Assembly: GCA_013400975.1 (NCBI GenBank)
Contig: WBMZ01004648.1
Location: 124,001 to 188,000, forward strand
DNA length: 64,000 nt
Origin: Atrichornis clamosus
Taxonomy: Eukaryota; Chordata; Aves; Passeriformes; Menuridae
Reading direction: 5' to 3'
Positions 41,071 through 52,200 of this stretch are shown one piece after another; position 1 is the stretch's first letter, and every line of letters begins with the position of its first letter. Both the position numbers and the translations under genes were made by a program. The notes under the pieces are model-generated. The model did not search any database, was not told the origin of the DNA, and was given only the letters and a program-made list of their open reading frames with translations.

Positions 41071-41751
41071 AATTTTCCTGTATTATATATGTATGTACAC
41101 TATTGACAGGGGTCTCCAAGCAAGTGTGTTTTCCCATCAAGCAACCACATCTGGAAAGATGTCAATAGGCATTGCAGTGTAGCCTAGCATCTGAAATGTT
41201 GCAGCACCTTCCTCTTTCTGATCAGTCTTTCAGTATTTGTACAAGATCTTTCTCTGACAAGCAGATACAAAGGCAGTGTTAGATAAAAGGCTTAGCACAC
41301 AAGAAAAATGATGAAATGGAAAATTATGAAACGCTGTTAACAATTCATGTAAAGTTGATTATAACATTGAAAGTGACTCAAAAGTGTTTCCAGATATCCC
41401 AGCAGCTCCAAGGATAGTTTATTAATATTTCTTTTATATTTTCTAAACTTCTGGCCCAGTTGAGAGTCTCAGTAAATACTGATAAACTTATTATAGGGAT
41501 GTTGCAGTGGCCCAGCCCACCTGTGGGCCCCACATCCACCCAGGACAGTGGTCTGAGACAAAGGATGACCCAGAGGGTGGCAGTGAAGTTTAGGCCACAT
41601 CCCACTGGGTGTCTCCTTGGGCAAAGATTCCTCCCCTTACTCCAGAGTCTTCTGTGTTCTTGAGTTGTTCATTGGACATTGCTTCATGTTTATGTATGAG
41701 ATTATTGCATATTCAATTAAGTTCTGGAAAGCTCTTCTGTATTGTTATCCC

Positions 41752-41870
41752 CATTGGTTTGTTTAAATTGACCCCTCCCCTGAGGTCCGGTTATTGGGTA
41801 CCTGTTACCCTGTGGCCTTTCCCTATTGGCTTATCCCCTTTGTTCCGCCCCTTTTGGCTGCCCCTTATAA
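41752..41870 (+). promoter_or_regulatory. LTR U3 core promoter: CCAAT boxes, GC box, TATA
   Basis: Three ATTGG motifs, one CCGCCCC motif and TTATAA at 41,865-41,870 are arranged as in an active polymerase II promoter. Transcription would be expected to start near 41,895 on the plus strand. The motifs are intact, but activity is not shown by sequence. Confidence 0.6.
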
Positions 41871-41942
41871 GGCACTGCAGCTGCCATCGCTTGATCTTTG
41901 CTGCTCGCCTGTCTGCCTGTTCTCTAGGCATGTGGGTCGCGG

Positions 41943-41948
41943 AATAAA
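41943..41948 (+). terminator. LTR poly(A) signal AATAAA
   Basis: A canonical hexamer sits at the R/U5 boundary of the LTR, and cleavage would be expected about 15-25 bases downstream. Confidence 0.65.
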
Positions 41949-42169
41949 GACTTGGATTGCTGCTGCAAGGAGTCCCTCTCTCCTTCTTTGCCTCTGCCTG
42001 TTGCAGTTGTGCCATCCGACTGCTGCCAGCTCCTCGAAGAGGCCTGGAGCAGATTGCTCTCTAGGGAGCTGACACTCGGCCGTCTAGCTGTTACTTGTTC
42101 TGCTACCAGGACACTCAAAGCAGGTCGCCTGCTTGGCCTCCGGGCGGTCAAGCGGTCAGCGTGACATCA

Positions 42170-45100
42170 GGAGAAGTGAATCTGGGGATGTACAAAGACC
42201 TTGGCCGGAGGCACCTGAGATGAGAAACTGAACAGTGGCATGGCAGAAGCTAACATGGCTCTCTGTCCAACCATCCAAACCCAGCAGTGACCTTTCTTCT
42301 GGTTGTTAAGAAGTTGAAACACAACAGGTGGAAGTGAGTGAGTGAGTAAAGTTCTCATCCAGTTGGCTCCTAAGTAAACACCAATATTCAGATCTCCTGC
42401 AGATGACTTTTTCTCTGCAGTTTTGCATGTGACAAAAGCACAAAATTATTGACCTGAAAATGTGTTAAATGGTGTGAGTAAAAAGAGCTTTTGATCAAAG
42501 CAAATGAAGTCTGAGATAAAGAGAAAATGCCCTTCTTTTTTTAATACAGAGAACCTCTGAGGCCAGCAGAAATCTCTCTCTGCTTTCTAACTCTGAAAGC
42601 TATGACAGCATGTTGTTCCTTTGCTTAACTACATCCAAATGCAAGAGCAAATGAGTATATTTTTAACTAAATCTTTCCAGTGAAGACCTGAGGCTTGATT
42701 CAGTTGCTCATCTCTGGTAGTTTTTTATGAACTTTAAAAAAGATTTTTGACTATATTAATGTTTTATGTGATCTGGATCGATCCTACTAGAACAATTCTT
42801 ACCCATATGTATTCCTTTCCGGGCAGATTAGATAGCTACATTTATGTATGTGGTTTCTGTGTGGTCTCTGCATTCATGAAATGTCTGGTTCTGCAGAGCA
42901 GAAGCAGATTTGGAGGCAATCGCTTTGTCTATGGTAGGAACACCCTTGAAATAGAATTAACATAATGTTCATATAAATAGACAATAAATCAATACTTTGG
43001 CTTATGTATGGAAAGATTTTCTTTCTAGTGCCAAAAGAAGAATTTCAGTGCCTTACTCTAAAGCTTGCTAATCTGAGTTATGCCAATGTCGTAATGACAA
43101 AGTAGTGGACGGTCCATCAGCTCCAGGCCCCTCAGATTTCCCCATGTGAGGGCAGTCTGTCAGGCCACAGAGCTATCTTAGACCAAAGGCAGTTCTTTTT
43201 TTAATAATAAATCCATCAGATTTTCACACTAAAATACCAGCCACTCCTGTAACTTCAACTGTTCAATATATAAGGTACAATAAAAGCACTCTTAGTAAGA
43301 GAAAGTGTAGTACATGTGGCAGTAATTAGAGGTGTTGGTGCCTAGAAGACATTTTGATTAGTGTTCCTGTATAAACCATTAATCCAAGACTATGGATTTT
43401 AGTCTGTACCTCTACCAGGTATTTGGAAGCCACATAAAATAATTCATGAGTCATCTGAGGGAGGTCATTTCCTGTGGTTGTAGACCCTATTGACAAGGAC
43501 TTGTATACCTAAACAATGAGGCTTTTGGATTTCCTGCAACCAGGTATAGTGTCAGATAGTTCCACATCAGAAGGAAGAAGGCGATAGAAAAACTTTTGAT
43601 TTTTGTCTTATTCCTGCTGAACGTGCACACAGATATTTTTGAACCAAGAATACATTGTCCGTGCCACGATCTAAAACCAGATTTATTTTGATTTTTATAG
43701 CTCATGAGACTGTATCTTGGAATTTTTAAATACTTTCTTGAAATCAGAGGAATCCTTGAAACCACACCAATATAGACTTGTTCCATTGTCACTGACTTGA
43801 CTAGCCAACCATTGACCCAGCATCTGTTAGTAACTCTGCAAAACCAGACCAATACCTACATGCTAAGGAAAAGAAAAGTTTAAAAAATTCAAAGCCTTAA
43901 AATAAAAAATAATAAGCGATTATAGTTATACGTAGATAAATCTTTTTAATGCACAAAGCATATTTGCCCATATATATTACTATTTGGGCTCTGCTTGTGA
44001 TCCTTCTAGTTTTAGTCTTGGTGCAGCTTTGAGGCTACTTTGACTTGTACAAATGCAAATTTTAAGCATGTAGGCTAATTCTTCATGGAGATTTTACATG
44101 CCAGAGAACACTGACAAAGCATAGGAATCAATAGGTCAGCCAAATTTTAGAATGGAGACATTGAAAGGACTAGCTAGCTCATAACAATTGCAGCACATGT
44201 AGCTACTTTCCAGGAAAGTGACAGGAAAACTTTAAAATTTAAACTCGGCAAATAGCTAATAAATCTTCCAGATGAATAATTTTTCAAAAAAGAGAGCCTG
44301 AAGCAAGTGCTGGGTGGCCTATGAAGGGATAATTAAACAGTCTTACTTGTCTGCTATCCTAATCTCTTACCTGCTCCAAATACTTACCTCCTTCTGAGAG
44401 ATTTGGATTCTGATTAAGCAAAGTACTTAAGTATCTGCTTGATTTTAACTTGAGGATGTGCTTTATGAGAGCATGTAATCTGAGTAATTCTTCCTCTGTC
44501 CTTCTCCCTGATTATCCATGTATTTGAAAAACAGGGAGAAAAATTATGATATTGTTTCCATCTTTTTCATATCACATTCCATTTCAATTTTCAACAATCA
44601 AGTACCTTAACTAGGCAGTTTGCCTTCAACTCAGAGAAATAAATACATAGAGATGAACAGCTGTGAAATTTTAAGCTATTGAGATTTGTACAAATTTAAA
44701 TACTCTTTCTTTCAAAACAAGAAAGAGGAAGTTACAATATTTTATGTATTAGTCTAGTAGAAGGCAAATTTGCCTTTGAAATGAGAAATGTGGTTTAATT
44801 CTTGAACTAGGGATTTTCATATTTGGGCCCTCCATCTCAAAGGATAAAACTTCACCAAAGTTGCCCTGTAAATTATTATGGTAAGAACATTCACACTGGT
44901 TGGTATGGGAATATCTATGTTTCAGTTAAATGACAGTGATTCTACCATAAAACATCTACAGTTAGAGTATTGCTGCAGTTTAAAGGAGATTACTATCTGG
45001 TCACAAAGAGTATAAAGATGGGCAGCACAATAGAGAAGAGCAAGGACAGAACTTAAGAGTCACCCCTGTCAAAGTTGTCTCTGAAGTTGTGTATTTAATT

Positions 45101-48100
45101 TCTTGTTTTGCCAGGAAAAAAAAGGAGTCTTGCTAAATGGATAAGCAATGGAAAATGTGAAGAGGGAAAATGAAGACTGGGAAATAGCGTAGGGGGCAAA
45201 TGAGATAGTTGGGAATTGGATATTAAAAAAGAAATAAGAGTTTTGATATTTTCATTATAGTTTTTGGTCTCTGTTTGAACAATGAGTTCTGGGTTGTCTA
45301 CTCTGCCTACAGTCCCTTTCCCTACAGCTACGATGCTGAAAGAAGGAGAAGGTGGCCAAGATGTAGAGCCTAGGAAAAAATAACCCAGTTTCTGACCTCC
45401 AGCAAAATGAAAGTAGATTGTGTTGGATCCTGTCACAGGGGAAAACCAGTCAGCTTGCATGGTTCAAACCACATTAGGATCGAAGTAATTCATTGATTTA
45501 TGAACAACACATTAACAAAGATCAATAGGAACACAAGTGATAAATCACGATACTAGGCAGTTACAGAGTGTTAAGTAGCTGCACGTTTCCCAGCCCTGCA
45601 GCTAATCCCCAGGAGCACACACCACCAGCACACCTTCAGCTCCCAGGTAGCCCGCTCTGCTCCTGGCCCCTGGGTCACAAACTCCCTCCGCTGGAGTGAC
45701 GCTTGGCAGAGACTGGTTGGGTGGTCCTGCTGTCCATGCCTTCAGGGTCTGCTTTGCTGACAACTCTTCATGCTGCCTTCGTGCCCCTTTTCAGGCTGGT
45801 TTCTTCTGTGTTTCTGTTTATGGTGCCATGCCCACAGTGCATGTGTGCCTCATGCACACTCACAGTCCTGCTCTAACTGTTGGGGGCAGTGGGGCCAGCA
45901 GGGCCACCCCAAGTGTGGGTCATGCAAGCACTCCACCAACCTCTGACACTCTTTCCAGCAATCACTCTTTGAAAGTATTCTACATGAGATTTTGAGGCTC
46001 TGATGGCTCTTTGTTCCCTGAAATTCCATGAAAGGGAAGTGAACAAACTATTGGATGCAATTAATTTACATTAGTTATTCCTGAAAATAAAACATATGCA
46101 CAGAAAAGTTAAAGTGATGAGACGCCCCTTACAGAAAATATTCCTGAGACCTCAGACTCTAAGATACAAATATCCAGACATTTGATTTTATCAGAATTTG
46201 GCTCAGCATTTTATGTAGTGGAGATAAATGAACTATGTAAAATATATTACTTTTATTCTTTGTAGAATCATCTCCAAAATAATCTTGTAGCGCAGATATG
46301 TAATTAATTGATACCACTGTCTACTTGGAAAAATTTGATAATACTGTATTTAAAAAAAAATACATTTCTTTGTGGACTTGAATTTAATCAGGGATTTGGT
46401 GAAATTTGAAGCATTTGTTATTCAAATACTTAAAAAACAGTAACAAAGGAAGGAAAGTCCTATTGTTTTAGACATGACAGTCAGCTACAAGTAATATCAG
46501 TTTATATCAGAGTATGAATTCATTATTATCAGCTAAGGAATATAGCTTTAAAGTTCAGTCTAAGTGCATTTCTGACTCAACTGTTCAAACAAATCTTGCA
46601 GAAATTTTCACCTCACTAATAGATGTTAGGAGGGCATCCCAATGTAATTGAAGTTTCTTAATTGAAAATATACTTGATTTTATTTTTTAATTGAGTGGAT
46701 ATTTTATTTTTGATATGCCCTCTGGACTATTGAAACCAGAGCTGTCATTTGGCTGATCGGCTTTACCATGCAAGTGAAGTGAGACTTTTACTCCTGTGAA
46801 GGCATTAATTACCTATATTAATCATAATATATGTAACAGCATCGAATCCAAGTTGATCAGCTTGTAGTCCCCTCTATATTTTATGGGAAAATTAACACAC
46901 TTTGCTCTAAATGAAGTGTTCAAAATAAGAAGGATGAATTCCTCTCCACTCACTGTAAAAGAGAAGTATGGCTGAATGGCTAATTTGATTAGTATTCTCT
47001 TTAGGCAGCTAAAATCATGGTAATGCCTCTTGCAGGACGTGAATTTCCACTTTGTACTATTTGTCCTTTTTATTTCTACCGTCCATGTCCAGATCATCTG
47101 TTTTTTTCTGTCTGAAAAGCTGCTCCCTTGTATATTACTGACATCCTATTTGTGCGTGGAGTAAAAGCCTCGCCATGAACACTTTCAAAAAGTAGGCGAT
47201 AAAAATGTGAAGTTCTTTAACTTCAGGCTGAGCAGCATTACACTTCCCACTTCATAACTTTATCTTCCTTCTGTTGAATGCTAATTTTCTTCATGAACGT
47301 GCTAAACTGAAATCAGAGTCTGCATATGGATTTTAAAGAACTTTATGATTTCTTTGCTTGTTAACGTCAGCCAGTCTTGCATAAACAGCCCCTATATGCT
47401 GAGTAAGTGATGTGCAAAGCAGGTGTTTTCTGAAAGCTGCTACTAGTAGTGCTTACAGTACATGGGTAGTGTTGAGATTCACAGTTTGTCACTTTGAGCC
47501 TAACAGCTTTCATGCAGACCTCATTTTGCTTTACACCTGTATTTTCTCACTTTACCCCAAACGTAGTTCCCAATTCTATCTTAAATGAGTCTGATAGTAT
47601 TGTTTTCCATGAAGGTATGTTCAAATATTTTCCAAAATAGTAGTACTGGTGAGTGAAAAATTATAGCCACCACACAGTCAAAAACTGTGCACATTCTGGG
47701 AAATAAGCAATAACAAAATCCAGCATTAAAAAACCCGGATGAACCTGTGACTAGCAGGAGTCTTGTGCAATGCAGTAGGTTCATTAAGAGAAATATATGT
47801 TTTCCAAACTATATCAGCCGTTTGCTTTCTAGCTTCTACTACTATACGCTGAATATCCAAATGACATAATTTTCATAAAATTCCTTGAGAGTTAATTGAT
47901 TATAGCATGTTTGGTGTGTTTTAGACCAAGGCTTTTCAGCTAATCCAAGAATGAGTCTAGGATCTATATGTCAGATATGTTGGGAGCATTTCCAAAAGAT
48001 AAACACTTAACCTATCACTGCAGATTCAACTATATTCTTTTTTTAAATTTTAAATAGCCTGTAATAATCATCAGATGTCTCAGACCCATGGCTGTTTGAT

Positions 48101-48394
48101 AAACCTGTCACTTATGTGTCTTTTGGGGTCAGTTGGGTTTCTTTAACTACATGAATGGGATGTTACAGAATATCTAACAGAATTTGTAACAGAACATACA
48201 TTTATTTGGGTAATAAACATTTTAAAATATGCTAAAGGCATTCTTATTCTTTGATTAACAAATATGTTTCCATAATCAATTTAAAATATGCACTCTCACA
48301 AAACTATTCATAACAGTTTGGCCATGTTATTTCTGCATTTATAGGGTGCAATCTTAAGAAAAATGACATTTGAAATACCAAATATACAGAAGCA
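42170..48394. other. Mostly AT-rich sequence, no gene recognised
   Basis: Two 121-codon minus-strand open frames (43,487-43,852 and 45,095-45,460) have no recognisable domain, and their composition equals the background. A GC-richer island at about 45,560-45,990 has a 99-codon plus-strand frame of unknown status. The block at 47,100-47,560 is non-repetitive and could be a conserved noncoding element. No repeat family was recognised. Confidence 0.45.
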
Positions 48395-48550
48395 GGGAAA
48401 TATCAAGTGCCCTGCTAGACCAATCAAGGTGCCAGTGGGCCAGGCTTAAGCACTATATGGGAGAGGTATATCGCTCGTGGTGGGCTGGCCGGCAGAGGCA
48501 AGGGAGCAGAGTTAATGTTCTAGAATGTCTCTGTCAATAATATGCTCCTA
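48395..48550 (+). mobile_element. Possible truncated LTR (promoter and R region only)
   Basis: A short GC-richer patch contains a CCAATCA box (48,420-48,426), a TATA-like CTATATGGG about 35 bases downstream (48,453-48,460), and a CAATAATATG segment near 48,535 that looks like a mutated AATAAA signal about 80 bases after the TATA. This order and spacing is that of a retroviral U3-R region, and the sequence texture resembles avian class II LTRs. No TG...CA ends or target duplication were seen. A host promoter with chance motif spacing is the alternative. Confidence 0.4.
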
Positions 48551-48837
48551 TATAAGACATCTTTACAGTTGGCATATTTTGCAAAATAAATTATAATTAA
48601 GAGCATATAATGGAGTTTATTTGCTATTGTACTTGGGAATAATTAGCATATTAATGCAGTATAATACAAAGATGTCAGTTGTCAGGAGATGTAATATGTC
48701 TGACTGGAATGTATCATATTATTTCCTTTGAAGGATTTTATATTTTAAAGAGACATATTCTTAGAATTAATTATTTAAAGATTAAGAACAAAATCTGAGA
48801 AGGGAAAGAACTTGAATCTGACAATAATGTGGCAAGG

Positions 48838-49255
48838 TGTCATGGTTTACAAATGGTATTCTTCAATTTAAACTTACTGTTGCTACTGAAACCACGTGGA
48901 GCTTGCTTGCACTCCCCCTGATGTGGGCTGGAGAGGAAAATTGAAGGCACAAAAGGTAAAGATTAAGGGTTGAGATAAGAACAATTTACTAGAAACAGCA
49001 ATGAGTTAAGAAAATAAAAAGTAACAGCAACGATGTTAATGACTGAATGTACAAGAGAGAGAGGAGTGATTCAAACACACAATTCTCACCATGGAGCCCG
49101 ACCTGACCACAGTCACATTACTCCGACCAGGAAGCGAGTCCTTCTCCTGTTCCTGGAAAAATGATGTGAGGTGGTTTAGAATAACCTCTGGGTCATGGCT
49201 GTGTCCACTCCTGGTTGCTGCAAAAATCAAGCCTATCCTGGCCAGAACCAGGACA
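48838..49255 (-). mobile_element. Complete 418-bp solo LTR with exact 5-bp target duplication
   Basis: The plus-strand ends are TGTCATGGTTTAC and CTGGCCAGAACCAGGACA, so the element has the TG...CA termini of LTRs and a longer imperfect terminal inversion (TGTC...GACA). It is flanked by CAAGG at 48,833-48,837 and CAAGG at 49,256-49,260, an exact 5-bp target duplication. Orientation is inferred from similarity of layout to the TguLTR5-like copies: the AGGGTTGAGATAAGAACAAT segment (about 48,967) parallels their TTGAGATAAAGACAGTTTAAT segment, which in those copies lies just downstream of the poly(A) signal on the minus strand. It therefore looks like a diverged relative or different subfamily. 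No internal retroviral sequence is attached. The open frames at 49,036-49,326 and 49,091-49,339 are shadows. Confidence 0.88.
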
Positions 49256-49260
49256 CAAGG

Positions 49261-52200
49261 TATAGGAAGAAAACATAGGAACCCCAGAAATGTTTTACCT
49301 TGGTTATATTCAATTTTGGGGAACATAATTATAAGCTAAATTAATGGATTTTGTGATGAGATTTGTACCTTCTACTAACCCTTTACATTTCGTCACTTCT
49401 GTAACAGTTTTGCTTCCTGATCACTTCAAGAAGTCAAAAAGTAAAAAAAGGTTATTCAAATATCAGAAGCACCAAACTGCCTTTTCAGCATTATATTTTG
49501 AATTTTGATAAAATAATAAGAAAATAAGATTTTAATGAACAGATTATCATCTTCTCTGAATAGAGCTGGCTCCAAATATTCACTGCAAACAAGCTATTTG
49601 ATGACTCTTTCAATTTATTTTTTTTCTGTTTCCCAGTTGTTTCTGAAGAGAGCTTGATTTTCATAAATGTGTTCATTTTTCATTGTTGGACTACCTGAAG
49701 AGTTCAGGAAAATAGTGAGTTACAACATAACATTTTATTATAATAGTTTTTCTCTGTAAAATGAACTTTTAGATGTAGGCATACTAAAATAATCAGTTTC
49801 ATTCGTAAATATAGTATTTTATTAATGTATGATAGATTGCATATTTTAAAATGAGAAGAGTGTGTATGAGAGTAATTTTATGCTCCCTGAGATTCAGGCA
49901 AATATCTTTGCTGCGTAAACTTGGGAGTTTGATAAAATGCCAGGCAGGAATGGATTGGACTAAGGCAGCAAGAAGGTCTCCATGACACCCAGCTATTTAC
50001 ATACACATAAGAGTTTACATAAATGGACAAGGCAGGAGAAAAAGGTGAAGCCCAAGGATGCTTATCATAATTGTTGCTTCTCACTACAGACTAAATGAAA
50101 TTGAGTCCATCATTAGCTTGGTGAGTTGTTCCTGCTGTTCCTGTCTGATTACAAGAGCAAATTTTGTTTCATGGGCTTACCTGGGAACAAAAATTCACAT
50201 TGCATTGCATTGCAAGCTGTCACTACTACTTGCCTTATATTTTAATCAATGCTGCTTTTCCGTATACTCATACTCTGTCTTCCACAGTCTTGCTTCTCTT
50301 GGGATATATTGCTAATATTCAGAGTCAAGAATGGCTCTCACCCCAACTTTTAGCTTGTCTTCGCAGAGGAAGCTCTTCCTCTTGCAGAGCTAACAACATA
50401 AACATGTGCATTTTTCAGAGAATGCACTCTGGTCTACTTTTAATAAGTTCATTGCCTATAGCAGGGCAAAAAGTCCAGAAGTCCTTGCTATCATCTCTCT
50501 GGTCAAATTAGGTTTCTGGTCTTTTTCCCTGTTACGCTCCTTCTACCAGCAATCCTTGTACCACTAGTTGATTCTGGTCCAGTGATTTTCTGGACTGAAA
50601 CCTGTTGTCAAGAGTTAGTCCAGAGCATGTTCTTTATGAATTACTGTTAGCATTTCTTCTAGGTATTCTTCTTTGACCTCTCTCTCATTAACTACAAAAG
50701 TAGTCTTTTGACTTAATTCCTCCTTGCATCTATGTTTTTTGCTGTCCATCCATTTCTTCTACCACTCCATTCTGGAGTGTTGGAAGTTCTTGGTCCCCCA
50801 AGACCACAGTCCTCTATTCACTAGAGGAAGTGATGTATCTAGTGGACTCTGACTCTTCAGCCAAAATGACCCAATACTCTCCAACCTCCTACTGTACTAC
50901 TCCCAACCCTGTTGTCTAAAGGCAACCTTATCATTGCCATGTGTCTAGAATCCTAACAAAATGCCTTTGACACAAAGCCACCAATTCCTTTTACATTATA
51001 CCTATTCAATTATACTCCTTCATAGATTAACATTTAATAGAAAACTTTTTTTCAGCCTTAGGGACAATAGTTTTAGATATCAGTTCTGGATTTCACTCAT
51101 GTTGGGAACTGACAAAAGGAAAAAGATTCAAGGAAAATTGAAGGAATAATAAATGCTTGTTAAAAGAAAAAACTGTAGAGATATTTATTAGAACAGTCAG
51201 TCAAGCCAAGGGATATGTTGGAAGTAATTGTGATTCCCTCTATGTTCATCTGCTTGGACTTTTTCATGTGCTGGTTTTTTTTCAGTGGGACTAGGGAACA
51301 GAGGAACTCAGGAGGTGGTGTGTCCAGGCACCTTGTCCTGACAGGCATGCCTATGTTCTTTGCCAAAGCTGAGGTGCAGTTTTTCCCCCTTGCATGATAA
51401 ATTTGGTGAGATAAGCAGCTTTTCCAGTACATCTTTTTCTCAGCGCTCTCTAACAGGATTTGTTTCCACTAAGATTTCTTAGATCTCTGAGTAAAGTTTT
51501 AAAATTGAGGCTGAAAATTTAGGGCAGATTAGCAGCATCAGTATTTTGTGAATGACGTAGATGCTTCTAAGGTAAGTGATGATTCCTTTGTGTGGAGATC
51601 TGAAGCCTTTTAGCCTAGATATTATTATTTGGTTTTCTCTGTCTTTTCCATTGTCTGTTTTGGAAAAGAAATATAATTATCATTACAAGACCACACAAAT
51701 ATAGCACTTTCAAACTGATAAGCCTTCATTAAAATTTCAGATTTAATCTGCACATTTGGAAAGTACCCTTGCTAGATATTAATTTTATCTATGACACTCC
51801 TGAACGTGAGACATGAAGCTAAACACAGATACACTCTAACACCAATATTTTAAAAAAATTTTTTAAATAATAAATTGCCATCTGTAGAAGATTGGTGTAA
51901 AAACTCTCCACCTACTTCTTGTAGTTAAGTTTTGTTTTCTTATTCCATCCATTCTGTTTAAGAAGACTACGTGGGCTTGACTTACCATAGTTATCAGGTG
52001 TGATGCAGTGCATCCTCATTTTGCTCCAATGAGATATATGAACTGTGTTTCTTTCTCAGATGTTTAAGGGAGTTATAAGTGAGAAGCTGCTGTATGAAGA
52101 GACCCTCATATATATAACTTTCTGAGATGGTAATATAGTCCAACATTTTCTTGGTACTCCATAGCAGACAGAAATCTAGAAAGACAAGCTTCCACTCATA

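Larger units (their letters stand above)
41500..42169 (+). mobile_element. GC-rich solo retroviral LTR, probably class II (ERVK-like)
   Basis: A block of about 670 bp with sharply higher GC content than its surroundings has a U3-R-U5 layout on the plus strand. It begins near TGTTGCAG (41,500) and ends near GACATCA (42,169). It carries three inverted CCAAT boxes (ATTGG at about 41,752, 41,793-41,797 and 41,825-41,829), a GC-box-like CCGCCCC at about 41,845, a TATA element TTATAA at 41,865-41,870, and a poly(A) signal AATAAA at 41,943-41,948 about 75 bases downstream. No primer-binding site or internal coding region follows, so it is a solo LTR. The hexamer GGGATG occurs at 41,496-41,501 and 42,185-42,190 but would not leave TG...CA ends, so the exact borders are uncertain. 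Class assignment is inference from composition and layout. Open frames in it are shadows. Confidence 0.8.

Noticed and set aside
41609..42164. Cluster of overlapping open frames on both strands
   Set aside because: All lie inside the GC-rich LTR, where stop codons are rare. None resembles a retroviral or host protein.
43487..43852. 121-codon minus-strand open frame
   Set aside because: No domain, signal peptide or compositional shift is visible, and the length is expected occasionally by chance in 64 kb.
45095..45460. 121-codon minus-strand open frame
   Set aside because: It has background composition and no known motif. The proline/serine/leucine-rich tail reflects a local purine-rich segment on the plus strand.
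50365..50382. Short inverted repeat AGAGGAAG-CT-CTTCCTCT
   Set aside because: An 8-bp stem with a 2-base loop and no flanking structure is not notable at this window size.
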